From contig CM023534.1 in the NCBI GenBank assembly GCA_013350335.1, positions 8,027,542 through 8,091,541 on the forward strand: a DNA stretch of 64,000 nt, written 5' to 3'. Positions 62,701 through 64,000 of the stretch are shown here, piece by piece. Source of the stretch: Chimonanthus salicifolius. Taxonomy: Eukaryota > Streptophyta > Magnoliopsida > Laurales > Calycanthaceae. Made by a program: the position numbers and the translations under genes. Below the pieces are notes generated by a model. It saw only the letters and a list, made by a program, of their open reading frames with translations, had not been told where the DNA came from and ran no database searches. Within the stretch, counting starts at the first letter, position 1, and every line of letters begins with the position of its first letter.

Positions 62701-63435
62701 AGCTGCCCGCACCTGCTCTGACTGCCCATCATTTAAAATCAATTCAAATAGCAGTGGGACGAACACATTGTTTGCAATCAATGCAATGTCAATCCAAGTA
62801 ATGTATCTCCGCATTGTGTCTAAAACCATAGAACAGAGTTCGGGCTCAGAAGTCTTGTATGAAACAATAATGTCATACCATGCACGGACTATCTGTGGCA
62901 CACATTGCTGCCGCATTGCATCCTTGATGCGCGCTGCAACTGCTGACTCATCAGCAGTACGTGGGTAGTCTTGACTGATCAGTTCATCATCGAGTGAGTT
63001 CAGGACACGGCAGAACATGTCCATTGCCGATGGCCCACCATCAGCAAGCCGTGATAGGAAATCGAGGAATACAGAAGACCAAACCAATGGGTATTCAAAG
63101 TAGATGAGGGTGACCACTACCTGGGCAAGCTTGTTCTTGATAAATGGCTGGGATGGTGCCTGGTCGATAAAGGAGAGAAGGGACTTCCTTATCAGGGATT
63201 TCTCGTCAGGTGGGATGGTAGCATAGCGGAGGCGGATGGATTCATGTAGTGCCTGGAGACACCAAAACTGGACCTGGACGAATGTGGTGAAAGGTAGCCG
63301 TTCGATGCAGATGCAGCAGATGGAGGGGTTGGATTTGATCTGATGGATGAAGGCCACTGCCTGTGATTTCAGACCCGGATCAACAGCCCCCGTTTCGTCG
63401 AAGCTTATCAGGATCGCCTTCTCCAAATCATCCAT
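44777..63435 (-). CDS. PSD: Exportin-T (tRNA export receptor; PAUSED/XPOT), 13 exons
   Basis: An importin-beta family HEAT-repeat receptor that carries mature tRNA out of the nucleus with Ran-GTP; loss in Arabidopsis (PAUSED) delays leaf initiation and phase change. Exons: 61744-63435, 61042-61137, 60143-60232, 59872-59976, 59367-59426, 54667-54729, 54471-54566, 52171-52335, 51379-51552, 51198-51263, 51020-51118, 48664-48810, 44777-44866. All have GT..AG borders and every length is a multiple of three, giving 980 aa against about 988 in Arabidopsis. Exon 1 encodes 564 aa, from MDDLEKAILISFDETGAVD through VKDAMRQQCVPQI to KLVPFIDTILQ. Later landmarks are AIGLLIGMEDVSPEKQSEYL, HRMVDTLGASVFPYLPKALE, ATNCCLYSVLDKSFEF, KFGDDFLIHF and the end NGSLVFR. 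No stop or frameshift was found. Introns 5, 7, 11 and 12 are long and hold transposon debris. The leader has telo-box-like AAACCCTA words. Confidence 0.95.
45429..47714. mobile_element. hAT-like element with 8-bp target duplication, split by a LINE
   Basis: The left end CATTGTTGTTAAAATCG pairs with the right end CGAGTTTGACAACATTG as an imperfect inverted repeat. ATGAGATG occurs immediately outside both ends (45421-45428 and 47715-47722), an exact 8-bp duplication as for hAT elements. Without the LINE the element would be about 850 bp and non-coding. Both subterminal zones carry variants of the words TCGNATGACTCACG and GATTCACGA. Confidence 0.7.
45707..47137 (+). mobile_element. LINE (L1-like), 5'-truncated, RNase H end, inside the hAT-like element
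   Basis: Broken frames give the end of ORF2: WHLVFRRELKAFEVDNL, a reverse-transcriptase-associated zinc-binding segment with WSIWKERNMRVFEG, then an RNase H domain (LKFNVDEAS, SNEAQLLSIW, IIESDSSNAIKW, RRSANEVADFFAK) with the expected acidic residues. A frameshift, stops and a short duplication near 46727-46763 disable it. The 3' UTR ends CACCGCTC then poly-A. CACAACTCT at 45698-45706 and 47141-47149 looks like the target duplication. It lies antisense to exportin-T. Confidence 0.82.
47717..48055. mobile_element. MITE with long inverted repeats in exportin-T intron 12
   Basis: The left arm GAGATGTTCATTTGCACACTAGGT... CACGGTATTA is mirrored at the right by TAATACCGTG...CCCAGTGTG...AAACATCTC. 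The middle also folds: CCACCAAAAATCACCTTGAT pairs with ATCAAGGTGATTTTTGGTGG. At about 340 bp it could form a near-complete hairpin. Target duplication is not clear, so the superfamily is undecided. The hAT-like element at 45429 inserted exactly at its left terminus. Confidence 0.7.
48811..51019 (-). other. Intron 11 of exportin-T
   Basis: This 2.2-kb intron carries a LINE fragment in the same orientation as the gene (next entry). Nothing else is recognised. Confidence 0.8.
49274..50490 (-). mobile_element. LINE fragment, reverse transcriptase end, minus strand
   Basis: Poly-T at 49274-49280 marks the tail. On the minus strand near 50290-50420 broken frames give MHLLSWEVFNVMMENGGLGV and KFGEERETLGSELSLVRRIW, which match the plant LINE segment after the reverse transcriptase (VHLVxWExVCxPKxxGGLG then ALLxKWxWRF). 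Many stops follow. The upstream edge is approximate. Confidence 0.65.
51676..51704. repeat. GA-rich microsatellite in exportin-T intron 8
   Basis: AGAGAGAGAGAGAG follows AAAACCC, on the antisense strand of the gene. Simple repeat only. Confidence 0.8.
52336..54470 (-). other. Intron 7 of exportin-T
   Basis: This 2.1-kb intron has no defined repeat or additional exon that I can support. Confidence 0.7.
55788..56842. repeat. Possible transposon with inverted ATAGTTTTCA ends in exportin-T intron 5
   Basis: CCATAGTTTTCAAGCC at the left is mirrored by TCTGAAAACTATGATTC at the right, and related words (GTCAACTTGACCCGATC, AGCAACTTGATGGGTGG) follow inwards in inverted order. A LINE tail interrupts it. 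No target duplication was found. Confidence 0.4.
56166..56489 (-). mobile_element. LINE, 5'-truncated at the RNase H domain
   Basis: Poly-T at 56166-56175 then GAGCAGTAAGAGG is the reverse of a LINE tail like the one at 47137. The minus strand codes KFNVDVASRGNPGPT and SAEFVGSKDSNEAKLLSIRR, the RNase H start, then skips to 3' UTR (CCTCTTAGGCCTCTTGG). TAAATTTCAAG at 56155-56165 and TAAATTTCAAAG at 56490-56501 look like the target duplication. Confidence 0.72.
60233..61041 (-). other. Intron 2 of exportin-T
   Basis: An 809-bp intron with no recognised repeat or exon. Confidence 0.7.
61138..61743 (-). other. Intron 1 of exportin-T
   Basis: A 606-bp intron directly after the 1.7-kb first exon. 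Open frames crossing it on the plus strand are chance. Splice borders are GCAG|GTATTC and GTTAG|AGCCTG. Confidence 0.75.
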
Positions 63436-64000
63436 GAAGAAAACCCTAGTTTCAACACCCTAGAAAAACCCTACAAAACCCCTAGAAACCGAAACAGAGC
63501 CCGTTTTCTCTTTCCTTAAACGGGTCCCTCTAATGCACTTCCTTTCGGAGAGAGCAAAAGCAGAACCACTGGAAAATCAAATTCCCTTATTTCCCTCAAA
63601 CCCTAGAACCCTACAAAACCCTGAAATCAAAAAGCCCTTGATGCAGAAGTGGAGTATGTTGCTAGCTCGTATCTGGAACCCTTTGTAAGATTATTTTTTT
63701 GGATATTTCGTGGAAAGCTGAATCGCCACACAAAAAAAAAAAGTTTTTTTTCTGGTTTTCCTTATTCTCTTTCTTATTTGGAGTTGATTTAGGGTTTAAG
63801 AAGGGACTAATGAGTTTGATTTTTTAAATAATGGAGTAAATGAGATGGGAAAAAAGGATGACCGTCCGATCAAGTAGGCTTCGCTTCTTATCCTCGACCG
63901 ACGTAGGGGAAGGGAGATGCGTTTGAGGAATCTGTTTTCCTTGGAATCTGTTTGATTTCCTCAGAATCGGTTTGCCTAGTGTTTTTTGGAAAAAGAGATG
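63436..64000 (-). promoter_or_regulatory. Exportin-T leader and promoter with telo-box-like words
   Basis: AAACCCTAG occurs at 63441-63449 and 63598-63606, with several near copies between (AACCCTACAAAACCC), and TTAGGGTTTAA lies at 63789-63799. Telo-boxes (AAACCCTAA) are typical of plant promoters and leaders of translation and growth genes and bind TRB/Pur-alpha-type proteins. That fits a housekeeping tRNA export factor. No clear TATA box is seen. Confidence 0.55.

Noticed and set aside
61476..62968. Plus-strand open frames across exportin-T exon 1 and intron 1
   Set aside because: They are antisense or cross an intron with clear splice sites and show no homology.
63436..63800. AAACCCTA words as an interstitial telomere
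   Set aside because: They are scattered single units near a start codon, not a tandem TTTAGGG array; promoter telo-boxes explain them better.

Overview
This window is nuclear DNA from a flowering plant. It is AT-rich, has long repeat-filled introns with GT..AG junctions, and carries plant-only gene families (CYP92-type P450, LURP-one-related protein, RLCK-VII kinase, type-C G-gamma, PAUSED/exportin-T). Nothing in the sequence fixes the species. No rRNA gene, tRNA gene or CRISPR array was seen.

Layout. 850-2383 (-): 5' half of a decayed Ty1-copia element with one LTR, a primer-binding site, a gag remnant and a protease motif. 2446-5304 (-): a G-protein gamma subunit of the GS3/AGG3 type, four exons, whose core ends only 62 bp from the Copia LTR. 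6.1-11.4 kb: AT-rich intergenic DNA with MITEs and a SINE-like repeat. 11580-13634 (+): three-exon LURP-one-related gene with a miniature LTR element (TRIM) in intron 2. 14.3-20.9 kb: intergenic DNA with hAT and Stowaway MITEs. 20949-23435 (+): intact two-exon cytochrome P450 of 521 aa, CYP92-like. 27233-31194 (-): five-exon receptor-like cytoplasmic kinase of 470 aa, close to Arabidopsis RIPK. 31.3-44.7 kb: a gene-free repeat nest with SINEs, a second small LTR pair, a LINE tail, ATCGGCCGAT-rich elements and a 1,041-bp fold-back Mutator-like element with a perfect 9-bp target duplication. 44777-63435 (-): exportin-T/PAUSED, rebuilt here as 13 exons over 18.7 kb encoding 980 aa. Its introns hold three LINE fragments, a hAT-like element and a MITE.

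The genes do not form one pathway. Exportin-T moves tRNA out of the nucleus. The RLCK and LURP-one-related genes belong to families linked to pathogen response; from memory their closest Arabidopsis relatives are neighbours on chromosome 2, so these two may mark an old conserved block. The G-gamma gene belongs to a family controlling organ and seed size, and the P450 is an ER-bound oxidase of specialised metabolism.

The most unusual content is in the repeats: a non-autonomous hAT-like family built from the palindrome ATCGGCCGAT with 8-bp target duplications, the large palindrome-of-palindromes Mutator-like element, a TRIM with LTRs, PBS and PPT all visible, and a hAT copy that landed on the end of a MITE and was itself split by a LINE. 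All exon joins were made by eye from splice signals, reading frame and remembered family sequences; no alignment was run.
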